A DNA stretch of 64,000 nt, from contig CANQXS010000004.1 in the NCBI GenBank assembly GCA_947627875.1, positions 80,041 to 144,040 of the forward strand, in the 5' to 3' direction. The stretch is from an uncultured Clostridia bacterium. GTDB taxonomy: Bacteria > Bacillota > Clostridia > Oscillospirales > Ruminococcaceae. Below the pieces are notes generated by a model. The model saw only the letters and a list, made by a program, of their open reading frames with translations, did not search any database and had not been told where the DNA came from. This document shows, one piece after another, positions 51,842-58,552 of the stretch. The number at the start of each line of letters is the position of its first letter. Position 1 is the first letter of the stretch. The translations under genes were made by a program, and so were the position numbers.

Positions 51842-52720
51842 ATGAACGCATTGAGAAAAATATTCAACAAAAAGGTCATAGTCGCAGTCCTGATAGTTAT
51901 TCTTCTCCTCGTAATAGTCTCCGGCAGCATAACCATAGTCCAGCCGGGTCATACCGGAGTCGTCGTTACCCTCGGGCGCGTCGAAGAAGGAGTCCTTCAG
52001 GAGGGCATTCACTTAAAGATACCCTTTATTCAGAACGTTGTGACTATAGACAACCGCATCACCAAGCTCGAGGTCGACACCGAAGCTTTTTCGAGCGACC
52101 TCCAGACAGTCGAGACAAAGCTCGCCATCAACTACCGCGTAGATACCTCGAAGTCGTACAGCATTTATAAGAACATCGGCGGCGACTACGAGACCGTCCT
52201 TGTTATCCCCGCGGTAAACGAAGTTCTCAAGGCGATAGCTTCGCAGTATACCGCCGAGGAGAGCGTAACCAACCGCACGCTTATATCCACGGGGCTCGTT
52301 TCGGGACTCAACGAGAAGCTCAACGACATCGGGCTTTACGTCACCGACGTAAACATCATAAACTTCGATTTCTCCGAGGCGTTCATAACCGCCATCGAGG
52401 AAAAGCAGGTCGCTCAGCAGGAGCTCTTAAAAGCCGAGACCGAGAAGCAGACCAGAATAACCAACGCCGAAGCAGAAGCCGAAGCTATAAAGGTAAAAGC
52501 CGAAGCAGAGGCGGAAGCCCTCAGGATAACCGCAGAAGCCGAAGCCGAGGCGAACGCCACTATCGCCGACTCGCTCACCGAAGAGCTTATCCGCTACCAC
52601 AAAATTGAAAAATGGAACGGCGAGCTCCCAGTCGTGTCGGGAGGTTCGGGAGCGTTCCTCGACGTATCGGACATAATAACCGACCAGCCCGAGGCAGCCG
52701 TCCCGAGCGACGCCGAGTAA
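51842..52720 (+). CDS. SPFH/prohibitin-like membrane protein (HflC/stomatin type)
   Basis: 292 residues. An N-terminal transmembrane helix (about 14-32) is followed by an SPFH domain (VQPGHTGVVVTLGRVEEG, LKIPFIQNVVTIDNRITKLE) and then an Ala/Glu-rich coiled coil (about 185-245) with repeated EAEAEA segments. Such proteins form large membrane rings that organise lipid microdomains or restrain proteases such as FtsH. Only one SPFH gene is present and no HflK or NfeD partner is adjacent. AAAAAGGAG precedes the ATG. Confidence 0.9.
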   Translation: MNALRKIFNKKVIVAVLIVILLLVIVSGSITIVQPGHTGVVVTLGRVEEGVLQEGIHLKIPFIQNVVTIDNRITKLEVDTEAFSSDLQTVETKLAINYRVDTSKSYSIYKNIGGDYETVLVIPAVNEVLKAIASQYTAEESVTNRTLISTGLVSGLNEKLNDIGLYVTDVNIINFDFSEAFITAIEEKQVAQQELLKAETEKQTRITNAEAEAEAIKVKAEAEAEALRITAEAEAEANATIADSLTEELIRYHKIEKWNGELPVVSGGSGAFLDVSDIITDQPEAAVPSDAE

Positions 52721-52730
52721 TTTACCAAAA

Positions 52731-52764
52731 CAAAACCGCTCTGCCGATAGCAGGGCGGTTTTCT
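52731..52764. terminator. Terminator between the SPFH and exchanger genes
   Basis: AAAACCGCTCTGC and GCAGGGCGGTTTT form a stem with flanking A and T runs, usable by both convergent genes. Confidence 0.85.
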
Positions 52765-52777
52765 ATGCGGCTTTCGT

Positions 52778-53719
52778 TCAGCGCATTACGAGGAAGAGAT
52801 AGCCCGCATAAGCCGCGAGCATAACGGCTCCCTGCCACTTTTGGAACTTCTCGGTAATGAGCGTGGGGATTATGGCGATGAGCACGACGATAAAGCAGGC
52901 GGGCATATCGTATACGAGCCCCTGGCGGTCGATCGTGAGCTGCCCGCGCGAAACGAGCGAGCTTATCGGGAGTATAAGCGAGAGGTCGATTATATTCGCG
53001 CCGATGATGTTTCCAGCCGAAAGACCCGACTGCTTCTTTACTATCGCGGTTATAGTGGTAACAAGCTCGGGGAGCGAGGTGCCGATGGCGACCATCGTTA
53101 CGGCGATTATCCCCTCGGGGACGTGGAGGAATGTGGCTATATTCGAGCCGTGGTCGACCAAGAGGTCCGAGCCTATTACGAGCATTACCGCGCCGACTAC
53201 GAACAGCAGAATCTTTATCACAAGCTGCTTTTTGGTGAAGCTCGGCTTGCCCTCTGCCGTACTCATATCGCCCTTCGCCGAGCGGACGTTTTCGTAAACA
53301 AAAGCCGCGAAGACCGCAAGGAGTATCACGCTCGCGATTATCGAAAGCTTTCCCGAAAGGCAGCCGAGCCAGACGGCGGTAACCGCAGTGATGAGCAGAA
53401 GCCCCTTTGCAAGGTATTTTTTTCGGGTTACGGCTATAGACATAAACATTATGCCTATCGAGAGAATAAGACCGGTGTTGGCGGTGACCGAGCCTACGGC
53501 GTTGCCGACAGCCATTTCGTATTTTCCCTGCGCCGCCGCCATAACCGAGACTATCATCTCGGGCATCGTTGTTGCGAGCGAGACTATCGTCGCGCCGACG
53601 ATGAATTTCGGTATCCCCGATATCTCGGCGATGAATGAAGCGGAATCCACAAAGAAATCGCCGCCCTTGACTATCAGAGCGATGCCGACCGCGAAGAGCA
53701 ATAAATCGAGCCAAATCAT
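52778..53719 (-). CDS. Ca2+/Na+ antiporter-family cation exchanger (CaCA, YrbG-like)
   Basis: 313-residue membrane protein with ten to eleven helices and the two inverted alpha-repeats of CaCA exchangers: GATIVSLATTMPEMIVSV and the second AIGTSLPELVTTITAIV followed by GNIIGANIIDLSLIL. Acidic residues in both repeats coordinate the transported cation. Family members exchange Ca2+ for Na+ or H+; the upstream Mn2+-type riboswitch suggests that Mn2+ may be a physiological substrate here. The gene lies behind a 170-nt structured leader and is monocistronic. Confidence 0.88.
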   Translation of the reverse strand: MIWLDLLLFAVGIALIVKGGDFFVDSASFIAEISGIPKFIVGATIVSLATTMPEMIVSVMAAAQGKYEMAVGNAVGSVTANTGLILSIGIMFMSIAVTRKKYLAKGLLLITAVTAVWLGCLSGKLSIIASVILLAVFAAFVYENVRSAKGDMSTAEGKPSFTKKQLVIKILLFVVGAVMLVIGSDLLVDHGSNIATFLHVPEGIIAVTMVAIGTSLPELVTTITAIVKKQSGLSAGNIIGANIIDLSLILPISSLVSRGQLTIDRQGLVYDMPACFIVVLIAIIPTLITEKFQKWQGAVMLAAYAGYLFLVMR

Positions 53720-53762
53720 TTTTTATACCTCTTTTTGATGTATTTCGGAGCATTCGGCATAT

Positions 53763-53805
53763 AAAAAGACCTATCCGCCGAGATTACGCTCCGATGCGGA
53801 TAAGT
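53763..53805 (-). terminator. Terminator arm of the leader RNA
   Basis: On the transcribed strand GACTTATCCG pairs with CGGATAGGTC, followed by TTTTTAT. The left arm is also needed for the closing stem of the upstream aptamer, so the structures are mutually exclusive. Confidence 0.8.
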
Positions 53806-53901
53806 CTCATTGTTTATAACCATGCCGGGCTGCGGAATGCCGCTCGCCGCGATGACGGCAGGGTAACGCCAAAGCGCCAATTACTCCCCTATCATCGATA
53901 T
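53790..53901 (-). promoter_or_regulatory. Probable yybP-ykoY (Mn2+) riboswitch
   Basis: The leader contains GATAGGGGAGTAAT near its 5' end, paired hairpins around CGCTTTGGCG and GCAGCCCGGCATGG, and closes with GAGACTTATCC. The 5' CGATGATAGG pairs with CTTATCC...CATCG. GGGGAGTA and the closing GACTTATCC match the yybP-ykoY layout. Metal binding would stabilise the closing stem, sequester GACTTATCCG and prevent the terminator, turning the exchanger gene on. Confidence 0.72.
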
Positions 53902-53928
53902 TGTAACCGATGAAAGAAGATTTGTCAA
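53900..53928 (-). promoter_or_regulatory. Promoter of the exchanger leader
   Basis: TTGACA (53923-53928), 17-nt spacer, TACAAT (53900-53905), placing the RNA 5' end at the first paired stem of the riboswitch. Confidence 0.8.
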
Positions 53929-54041
53929 GCAAAAATGTTGAAGAGCTTCGCTCTCAACTCAAATGCTATGAACTTTGACCTGCCGTTTGCAAAAAGCTCG
54001 ATTGAAAACTTTTGAATTTTGCTCTCAAAAGGCGCAACTTA

Positions 54042-54157
54042 CTTCCCGATTTTCAGCACTACTTCAATATCCTTCCCGACGTTTTGCTCAAACACCCTGT
54101 CTGCGCCCTCGGTGCCCGGCATACAGCCGAAGTGGATAGGAACGGCGATTTTAAATT
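54042..54157 (-). pseudogene. Duplicated 3' end of an MBL-fold hydrolase gene
   Basis: The reverse frame reads KIAVPIHFGCMPGTEGADR and ends VVLKIGK-stop. The intact MBL gene at 55006-55653 ends KIAVPIHFGGMPGTASADR, so this is a paralogous C-terminal fragment. It lies directly after the stop of the M28 peptidase gene, which now sits between the two MBL copies. About 38 codons survive and there is no start. Confidence 0.75.
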
Positions 54158-54943
54158 TTAGCGCAGACAACCCGACAATCCGTCTGCCAACCATTCGGTT
54201 ACCTTGTCAATACAAAGTTGGCTGCAGGAAGATATATTATCATTTTCACCGAGATGCATCGTTGAAACAACATCAAGTGAAAGGAAATGCTTTTGATCGT
54301 CCGGCGTCAGCGGTTTGCCCTCTTTTATCTGATTACTCAGATATTTAAAAAACTCTATATCGGGACCGTAAAGTGTGCAAACAGAAATATTCGGTATATC
54401 ACACGCGGCAAATCGATCATCATCACCGTTCGGCAAAAATCCCACGGTCGTTACGATATGCTTCTCTATCATTTTCTTGTCAAGGACGCCGTAAAACGCT
54501 TTGTTATTGATATTACCTTTATCGGATATAACGATTGAATCGCCATGCCCGCACATATCAAGATTGATCATTGCGGAAATATTCTCTTTCCCCACAAGAT
54601 TCAGATAAGCCTCGCTGCCGTGGTCGATGCATTCTTCTCTGTCAAAAAACACAAAATCAATACTGTGTTTGCTGTTATGCAAACGCTCAATCAGGTGAAG
54701 AAGAACGCTGCACCCGCTTGCGTCATCATTCGCGCCGGTGCTGTTCTCAACGCTGTCATAGTGTGCGCCTATGACAAGTCTTGAGTCTGACGGATTGCAG
54801 GAAACAAGGATATTTTCGACACAATGTTGACCGACACGGGCGTTTTGCAAATCAAACTGCACGCCCAACTCGTTAAGTATATCAATAATTTCTTGCTTTC
54901 TTTCTAACTGATTGATTTTCGCTATTCTTTCTATGTATTTCAT
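54158..54943 (-). CDS. M28-family zinc aminopeptidase
   Basis: 261 residues without a signal peptide. The five metal ligands of family M28 are visible in order: LVIGAHYDSV (His), GANDDASGCS (Asp), FDREECIDHG (catalytic and ligand Glu), INLDMCGHGD (Asp) and STMHLGEND (His). The enzyme is predicted to release N-terminal residues from peptides in the cytosol. AAGGTGG precedes the ATG. It is 62 nt after the MBL hydrolase gene and immediately before a truncated MBL copy. Its codon use is less GC-rich than the flanks, which suggests that it was inserted into the MBL locus. Confidence 0.88.
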   Translation of the reverse strand: MKYIERIAKINQLERKQEIIDILNELGVQFDLQNARVGQHCVENILVSCNPSDSRLVIGAHYDSVENSTGANDDASGCSVLLHLIERLHNSKHSIDFVFFDREECIDHGSEAYLNLVGKENISAMINLDMCGHGDSIVISDKGNINNKAFYGVLDKKMIEKHIVTTVGFLPNGDDDRFAACDIPNISVCTLYGPDIEFFKYLSNQIKEGKPLTPDDQKHFLSLDVVSTMHLGENDNISSCSQLCIDKVTEWLADGLSGCLR

Positions 54944-55005
54944 CTGAGCGCCACCTTGTTTTTACGGCTTGATGCGAATATATTCCGCCGGATTTATTTT
55001 TGCGC

Positions 55006-55653
55006 TTATTCAAGTAGCAGTTTTCTTACGACCTTGACAGTCGGCTTCACCGCCGCGATAAACTCGCGGTCTGCCGAAGCGGTCCCCGGCATTCCCCCGA
55101 AGTGGATAGGAACGGCGATTTTCGGCTTCATTTTGTTGATGAACTCCGCCGCCTCGCGAGCGTCGGTCGTGAATTTCCCGCCGACGGGCATAAGCGCTAT
55201 TGTTATCGGCAGGGCGGCTATTTCGTCCAAGCCGTCGGTGTCGCCGGCGGCGTAAACAAGCTCGCCTTCGAGCTCCACGGCGTAGCCTACCCATCTGCTC
55301 TCGGGCGTGTGGAACGGTCTGCCGATGTTGTAGGCGGGCAGCGCTTTAAAGCTTACCCCCGCGATCTCGGCGCTTTCCCCGGGGTTCACAAATAAGCATT
55401 TTTCTGCGGCTATCCCCGCCTTTTCAATGTCGGGCTTCATAGATTCCGGCGCAACGAAGAGCGTTTCGGGCTTCGAGACCTTTTTGATGTCCTCGGGCGA
55501 GAAGTGGTCGGGGTGGGAATGAGTGATAAAAATTACGTCCGCGTCGTGCGGCTCCTCTTTGAGCAGGAACGGGTCGAAGCGGAGTATCTTCCCCGAATCT
55601 ATCCTTATGCTGCTCTGGGCGTTTACTGTTATCCTGTCGATAAGCTTTGTCAT
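55006..55653 (-). CDS. MBL-fold metal-dependent hydrolase (UPF0173/UlaG-like)
   Basis: 215-residue metallo-beta-lactamase-fold protein with the metal motif VIFITHSHPDHFSPED, a later AAGDTDGLDEI and a C-terminal His in VPIHFGGMPG. These match the UPF0173/UlaG-like branch. The biochemical substrate is unknown. AAAGGAGG lies before the ATG, and a promoter (TTGAAA, 17-nt spacer, TATAAT at 55676-55704) lies just upstream. It is divergent from tRNA-Ser. A duplicated 3' end of this gene occurs at 54042-54157. Confidence 0.88.
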   Translation of the reverse strand: MTKLIDRITVNAQSSIRIDSGKILRFDPFLLKEEPHDADVIFITHSHPDHFSPEDIKKVSKPETLFVAPESMKPDIEKAGIAAEKCLFVNPGESAEIAGVSFKALPAYNIGRPFHTPESRWVGYAVELEGELVYAAGDTDGLDEIAALPITIALMPVGGKFTTDAREAAEFINKMKPKIAVPIHFGGMPGTASADREFIAAVKPTVKVVRKLLLE

Positions 55654-55675
55654 GGCGCTGCCTCCTTTTTTCTTT

Positions 55676-55704
55676 ATTATAATTCATAGCGGAGAAAATT
55701 TCAA
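55676..55704 (-). promoter_or_regulatory. Promoter of the MBL hydrolase gene
   Basis: TTGAAA (55699-55704), 17-nt spacer, TATAAT (55676-55681). Confidence 0.8.
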
Positions 55705-55731
55705 GCGCTCAGAAAAAATCTCGAAAAAGAC

Positions 55732-55760
55732 TTGACAAGCGGGGGCGTTTTGCGTATAAT
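55732..55760 (+). promoter_or_regulatory. Promoter of tRNA-Ser
   Basis: TTGACA (55732-55737), 17-nt spacer, TATAAT (55755-55760), 44 nt before the tRNA 5' end. Confidence 0.88.
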
Positions 55761-55804
55761 CAAAATGTTACTGAAAACGTTCCGATATATTTTTGATTCA
55801 CCAC

Positions 55805-55894
55805 GGAGAAATACCCAAGCGGTGAAGGGGCTCCCCTGCTAAGGGAGTAGGTCGGGTAACCGGCGCGAGGGTTCAATTCCCTCTTTCTCCGCCA
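55805..55894 (+). tRNA. tRNA-Ser (GCU)
   Basis: A 90-nt class II tRNA. The acceptor arms GGAGAAA and TTTCTCC are followed by G and an encoded CCA. The anticodon loop is CTGCTAA within CTCCC...GGGAG, giving anticodon GCU for serine AGC/AGU codons. A long variable arm (TAGGTCGGGTAACCGGC) and the T loop GGTTCAATTCC are present. Confidence 0.97.
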
Positions 55895-55897
55895 ACG

Positions 55898-55937
55898 GAA
55901 AAGCTCGTATTACTGCGGTTTTACGGGCTTTTTTCAT
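55898..55937 (+). terminator. Terminator after tRNA-Ser
   Basis: AAAGCTCGTA and TACGGGCTTTTTT pair around a TTACTGCGGTTT loop, ending in a T run. Confidence 0.75.
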
Positions 55938-55971
55938 ACCCAAAAAACCGTTTTGACCCCACATTTTACCC

Positions 55972-56193
55972 CTACCCGAACCTCTTTTTTATCTCCTTAA
56001 GTCCTCTTTCCGACTCCACCCAGTTCTCGACGTATCCGCAGCCACAACAGACGTATCTTATCACCGGTACTTTCTTCGCAAGTGTGACGGTCGAGGTGTA
56101 GATGTTATTGCCGCTCGAATAGCGCATCTGATTGTCGGGCACGCGGACGATGTCGCGTGAGCCGCACTTCGGGCATATGTTTGTGTTTTTCAA
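55972..56193 (-). CDS. Small zinc-ribbon protein
   Basis: 73 residues with two cysteine pairs, NICPKCGSRD near the N-terminus and RYVCCGCGYVENW near residue 50, the pattern of a zinc ribbon. It starts 12 nt after the ABC permease stop with AGGGAGG upstream, so it is the last gene of the GntR-ABC operon. The central part (VTLAKKVPVIRYVC) resembles small nucleic-acid-binding or DUF-type ribbons found beside transporters. Function unknown. Confidence 0.72.
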   Translation of the reverse strand: MKNTNICPKCGSRDIVRVPDNQMRYSSGNNIYTSTVTLAKKVPVIRYVCCGCGYVENWVESERGLKEIKKRFG

Positions 56194-56205
56194 GGCTCTC
56201 CCTCC

Positions 56206-56835
56206 TTAAAGCTGGCGCTTTTTGAACGCCGCTATCGAGGCCGCCCAGGATATCGCGAAGAGCACAACCGCTATCGCGAATACCGCAGCCATAATGACCG
56301 CGATGTTGGGTATCTCTCCGAGGACCAGACCGGCGCTCGTCGCGCCCATTGCCCCCACGCACGCGCCCATAAGTCCGCAGAAGACCATAGAAACGATTCT
56401 TCCTTTTTCGACACCGAGCCGGAAGATAAACGGCAGGCAGAGCGCGCCGAATATTCCGACCGAGAGGTAGAGAGCGGCCCATATGGGCAGCGAGGCAAGC
56501 AGCGAAAGGTCGTGCTCGACAAAAACAGCATTCAGTATGCTTGCGATGAGAAGAACAGCCGCGGAAGCGACGTTGAATATAATTGAAATAATGTATTTTG
56601 CCGAGACTATCTGCGACCTCGTATATGGGAGGCAGGCGCTGTATTGCAGCCACCTCGAGCCTTCGTCGGCAGCCTGGAGCGTGATCGGCAACATTCCCAG
56701 AAGCAGGCAGGGCAGCGCGCCGATAGGCGACACGCCGTTAATAACGACCATCGCCGCGTATATAACGAGGAACAGTCCGTATAAATACCCGTAAGATTTG
56801 CTCGAGTAAAGATCCTTTAAAATCAAGCCTTTCAT
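56206..56835 (-). CDS. ABC-2 type transporter permease
   Basis: 209-residue integral membrane protein with six hydrophobic helices, beginning MKGLILKDLYSSKSYGY, the usual start of the ABC2_membrane_5-like permeases paired with YtrB-type ATPases. It starts 2 nt after the ATPase gene stop, so both are translated together. Substrate is unknown. Clostridial GntR-ABC sets of this kind often respond to cell-wall-active peptides. Confidence 0.85.
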   Translation of the reverse strand: MKGLILKDLYSSKSYGYLYGLFLVIYAAMVVINGVSPIGALPCLLLGMLPITLQAADEGSRWLQYSACLPYTRSQIVSAKYIISIIFNVASAAVLLIASILNAVFVEHDLSLLASLPIWAALYLSVGIFGALCLPFIFRLGVEKGRIVSMVFCGLMGACVGAMGATSAGLVLGEIPNIAVIMAAVFAIAVVLFAISWAASIAAFKKRQL

Positions 56836-56837
56836 AT

Positions 56838-57683
56838 TCAGTCTTCCTTTCTTACCATAAATACAAACAGCTGTTCAATGTCTATCGGCTCGGCGACGGC
56901 TCCCTCGGGGACGCTTTCGCGCCTGACTATCGCCTCGGCACCATAGGGCATTATCTTTTTGCCGATAACGCTCTCCTCGGGGAGCCTGTTTATCTCCTCG
57001 GCGCTTCCCTTAACAAGGCGGTATTCGTCCTTTAAAACGTCCTTTTCCTCGCAGAGTATCAGCCTGCCGTTGTGAAGAAAAGCGATGTAGTCGCAGAGCT
57101 TCTCGAGGTCGCTTACGATGTGCGACGAGATGAGGATAGAGTGGTTTTCGTCGCGGGTGAATTCAAAGAACATATCCAAGACCTCGTCGCGGACGACCGG
57201 GTCGAGACCGTTGGTTGCCTCGTCGAGGAGCAGGAGCTTCGGGTGGTGCGAAAGTGCTATCGCGATGCCGAGCTTCATTTTCATTCCCCTCGAAAGCTTC
57301 CTGAAAGCCTTGTCGTCAGGGACGCCCAGCTTTGAAAGATAGCCTTTATAGGCTTCGCCGTCCCAGTTTGAGAAGGAGTTTGCCATAATTTTTCCGACCT
57401 GCTTGGCGTTGAGCGTCGGCGGCAGACCTATCTCGTCGGGGACGATGCCGATGTCCTCTTTTAAAAGGTTGAGCGAGGTCCGGTTGTCCTTTCCGAGGAG
57501 CTTTATCTCTCCGCCGTCGCGGGATATCATATCGAGGATAAGCTTAAAGGTCGTGGACTTTCCCGCGCCGTTTTCTCCGATGAGCCCCATAATGCAGCCG
57601 CTCGGAAGAGTTAAGTTAAGGTTGTCGAGCGTGAATTTTTCGTATGCCTTTGTTAAATTTCTGATTTCTACAGCGTTTTCCAT
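56838..57683 (-). CDS. ABC transporter ATP-binding protein (YtrB-like)
   Basis: 281 residues from ATG at 57683 (GGGAGG 8 nt upstream). Walker A GLIGENGAGKSTTF, a Q-loop, signature KLSRGMKMKLGIAIAL and Walker B LLLLDEATNGLDP are all intact, with the H-loop in ILISSHIVSDLEKL. A C-terminal extension of about 70 residues is typical of this export group. It is preceded by a GntR/YtrA repressor (gap 2 nt) and followed by its permease. Confidence 0.93.
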   Translation of the reverse strand: MENAVEIRNLTKAYEKFTLDNLNLTLPSGCIMGLIGENGAGKSTTFKLILDMISRDGGEIKLLGKDNRTSLNLLKEDIGIVPDEIGLPPTLNAKQVGKIMANSFSNWDGEAYKGYLSKLGVPDDKAFRKLSRGMKMKLGIAIALSHHPKLLLLDEATNGLDPVVRDEVLDMFFEFTRDENHSILISSHIVSDLEKLCDYIAFLHNGRLILCEEKDVLKDEYRLVKGSAEEINRLPEESVIGKKIMPYGAEAIVRRESVPEGAVAEPIDIEQLFVFMVRKED

Positions 57684-57685
57684 AT

Positions 57686-58057
57686 TCATTCCTCCCATAG
57701 GTTTTCAAGCATTTCCGAGAGCTCCCGCTTCCCGAGCTTAAGCTCTGAGGCGAGCTTCACCGCCTTTTCGAGGTGCTCCTCTATACGGCGCAGGTGTTCC
57801 TCTCTTATAAGCTCAAGATTTTTCGGCGAAACAAAGCAGCCCTTCGCGGCGACAGTGTAGATAAAGCCGTCGCGTTCGAGCTCGTCGTAGGCGCGCTTGG
57901 TGGTTATAACGCTTATGCGAAGGTCTTTGGCGAGCGAGCGGATAGAGGGCAGGGCTTCGTCCTCTTTCAGCTCTCCGTTCATTATACAAAGCTTTATCTG
58001 CGAATAAATCTGCTCATAGATAGGCTTTCCGCTTTTGTTGTCTATTATAATGTCCAT
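57686..58057 (-). CDS. GntR-family (YtrA-type) repressor
   Basis: 123 residues: winged-helix domain with KPIYEQIYSQIKLCIMNGEL, LPSIRSLAKDLRISVITTKR and a short helical C-terminus, as in the YtrA subfamily that controls adjacent ABC transporters. First gene of a four-gene operon. A dyad of GTATATAC repeats overlaps its promoter, suggesting autorepression lifted by an unknown inducer. Stop and next start are 2 nt apart. Confidence 0.93.
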   Translation of the reverse strand: MDIIIDNKSGKPIYEQIYSQIKLCIMNGELKEDEALPSIRSLAKDLRISVITTKRAYDELERDGFIYTVAAKGCFVSPKNLELIREEHLRRIEEHLEKAVKLASELKLGKRELSEMLENLWEE

Positions 58058-58081
58058 ATTCCCGTTCCTTTCTGCCCAAAC

Positions 58082-58121
58082 TGTGTATATACAGTATATA
58101 CAGTAATCACAGATTTGTCAA
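58082..58121 (-). promoter_or_regulatory. Promoter and GntR/YtrA operator
   Basis: TTGACA (58116-58121), 17-nt spacer, TATACT (58093-58098). TGTATATACAGTATATACA at 58084-58102 is a near-perfect dyad covering the -10, the likely binding site of the GntR-family repressor. Confidence 0.85.
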
Positions 58122-58172
58122 TAGGTTTTTGATAATATTTTCGGCGTGAATCTAAAAGCGGTAGACACACAC

Positions 58173-58325
58173 TTAACTTAAAAGAGCCGTTCGGAATTCC
58201 GACGGTTGTGCTTTCTTTCGGGAAGCATAGAATTTTTCTCGGCAAGCTCTAAAAACTCGACCTCTCTTAAAATTCTGCTCAAGCTCGGTTTCAATTTCTT
58301 TGGTTTCGGTTTCGATTTCGTTCAT
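58173..58325 (-). CDS. Possible 50-residue basic protein
   Basis: ATG at 58325 with AAGGAGG upstream begins MNEIETETKEIETELEQNF and continues with a basic stretch KRGRVFRACREKFYASRKK before TAA at 58173. Acidic N-terminus and basic C-terminus suggest a real small protein or the surviving end of a longer gene. No family recognised and no clear promoter. The remainder of this gap (58326-58552) holds palindromes only. Confidence 0.45.
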   Translation of the reverse strand: MNEIETETKEIETELEQNFKRGRVFRACREKFYASRKKAQPSEFRTALLS

Positions 58326-58431
58326 ATTTCCTCCTTGAACATAAAAATACCGCCTGCACGGCAGAGAGCTTTAAGCTAATAGAATAGCTGCAATGTAGCG
58401 CAAGGGTAAACCCTTGTCGGAGCTTGCGACG

Positions 58432-58501
58432 AAAAACCGCCTTGACATACGTCAAGGCGGTTAGCTTTGCAGAGCGCACCCCATATGGATATGTGCGCTC
58501 T
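58432..58501. repeat. Two adjacent perfect hairpins
   Basis: AACCGCCTTGAC/GTCAAGGCGGTT (58434-58461) and GAGCGCAC/GTGCGCTC (58473-58501). A further ACAAGGGTTTACCCTT-like hairpin lies at about 58400. They may terminate leftward transcription from the MacB-like gene. Confidence 0.6.
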
Positions 58502-58552
58502 TTATAAAAATATCATCACCCCGACCCTGCCGCTCGGCAGAGCGGGTTTTCT

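Noticed and set aside
55805..55894. tRNA-Ser as an integration (att) site
   Set aside because: No repeated tRNA 3' end and no integrase gene were seen nearby.
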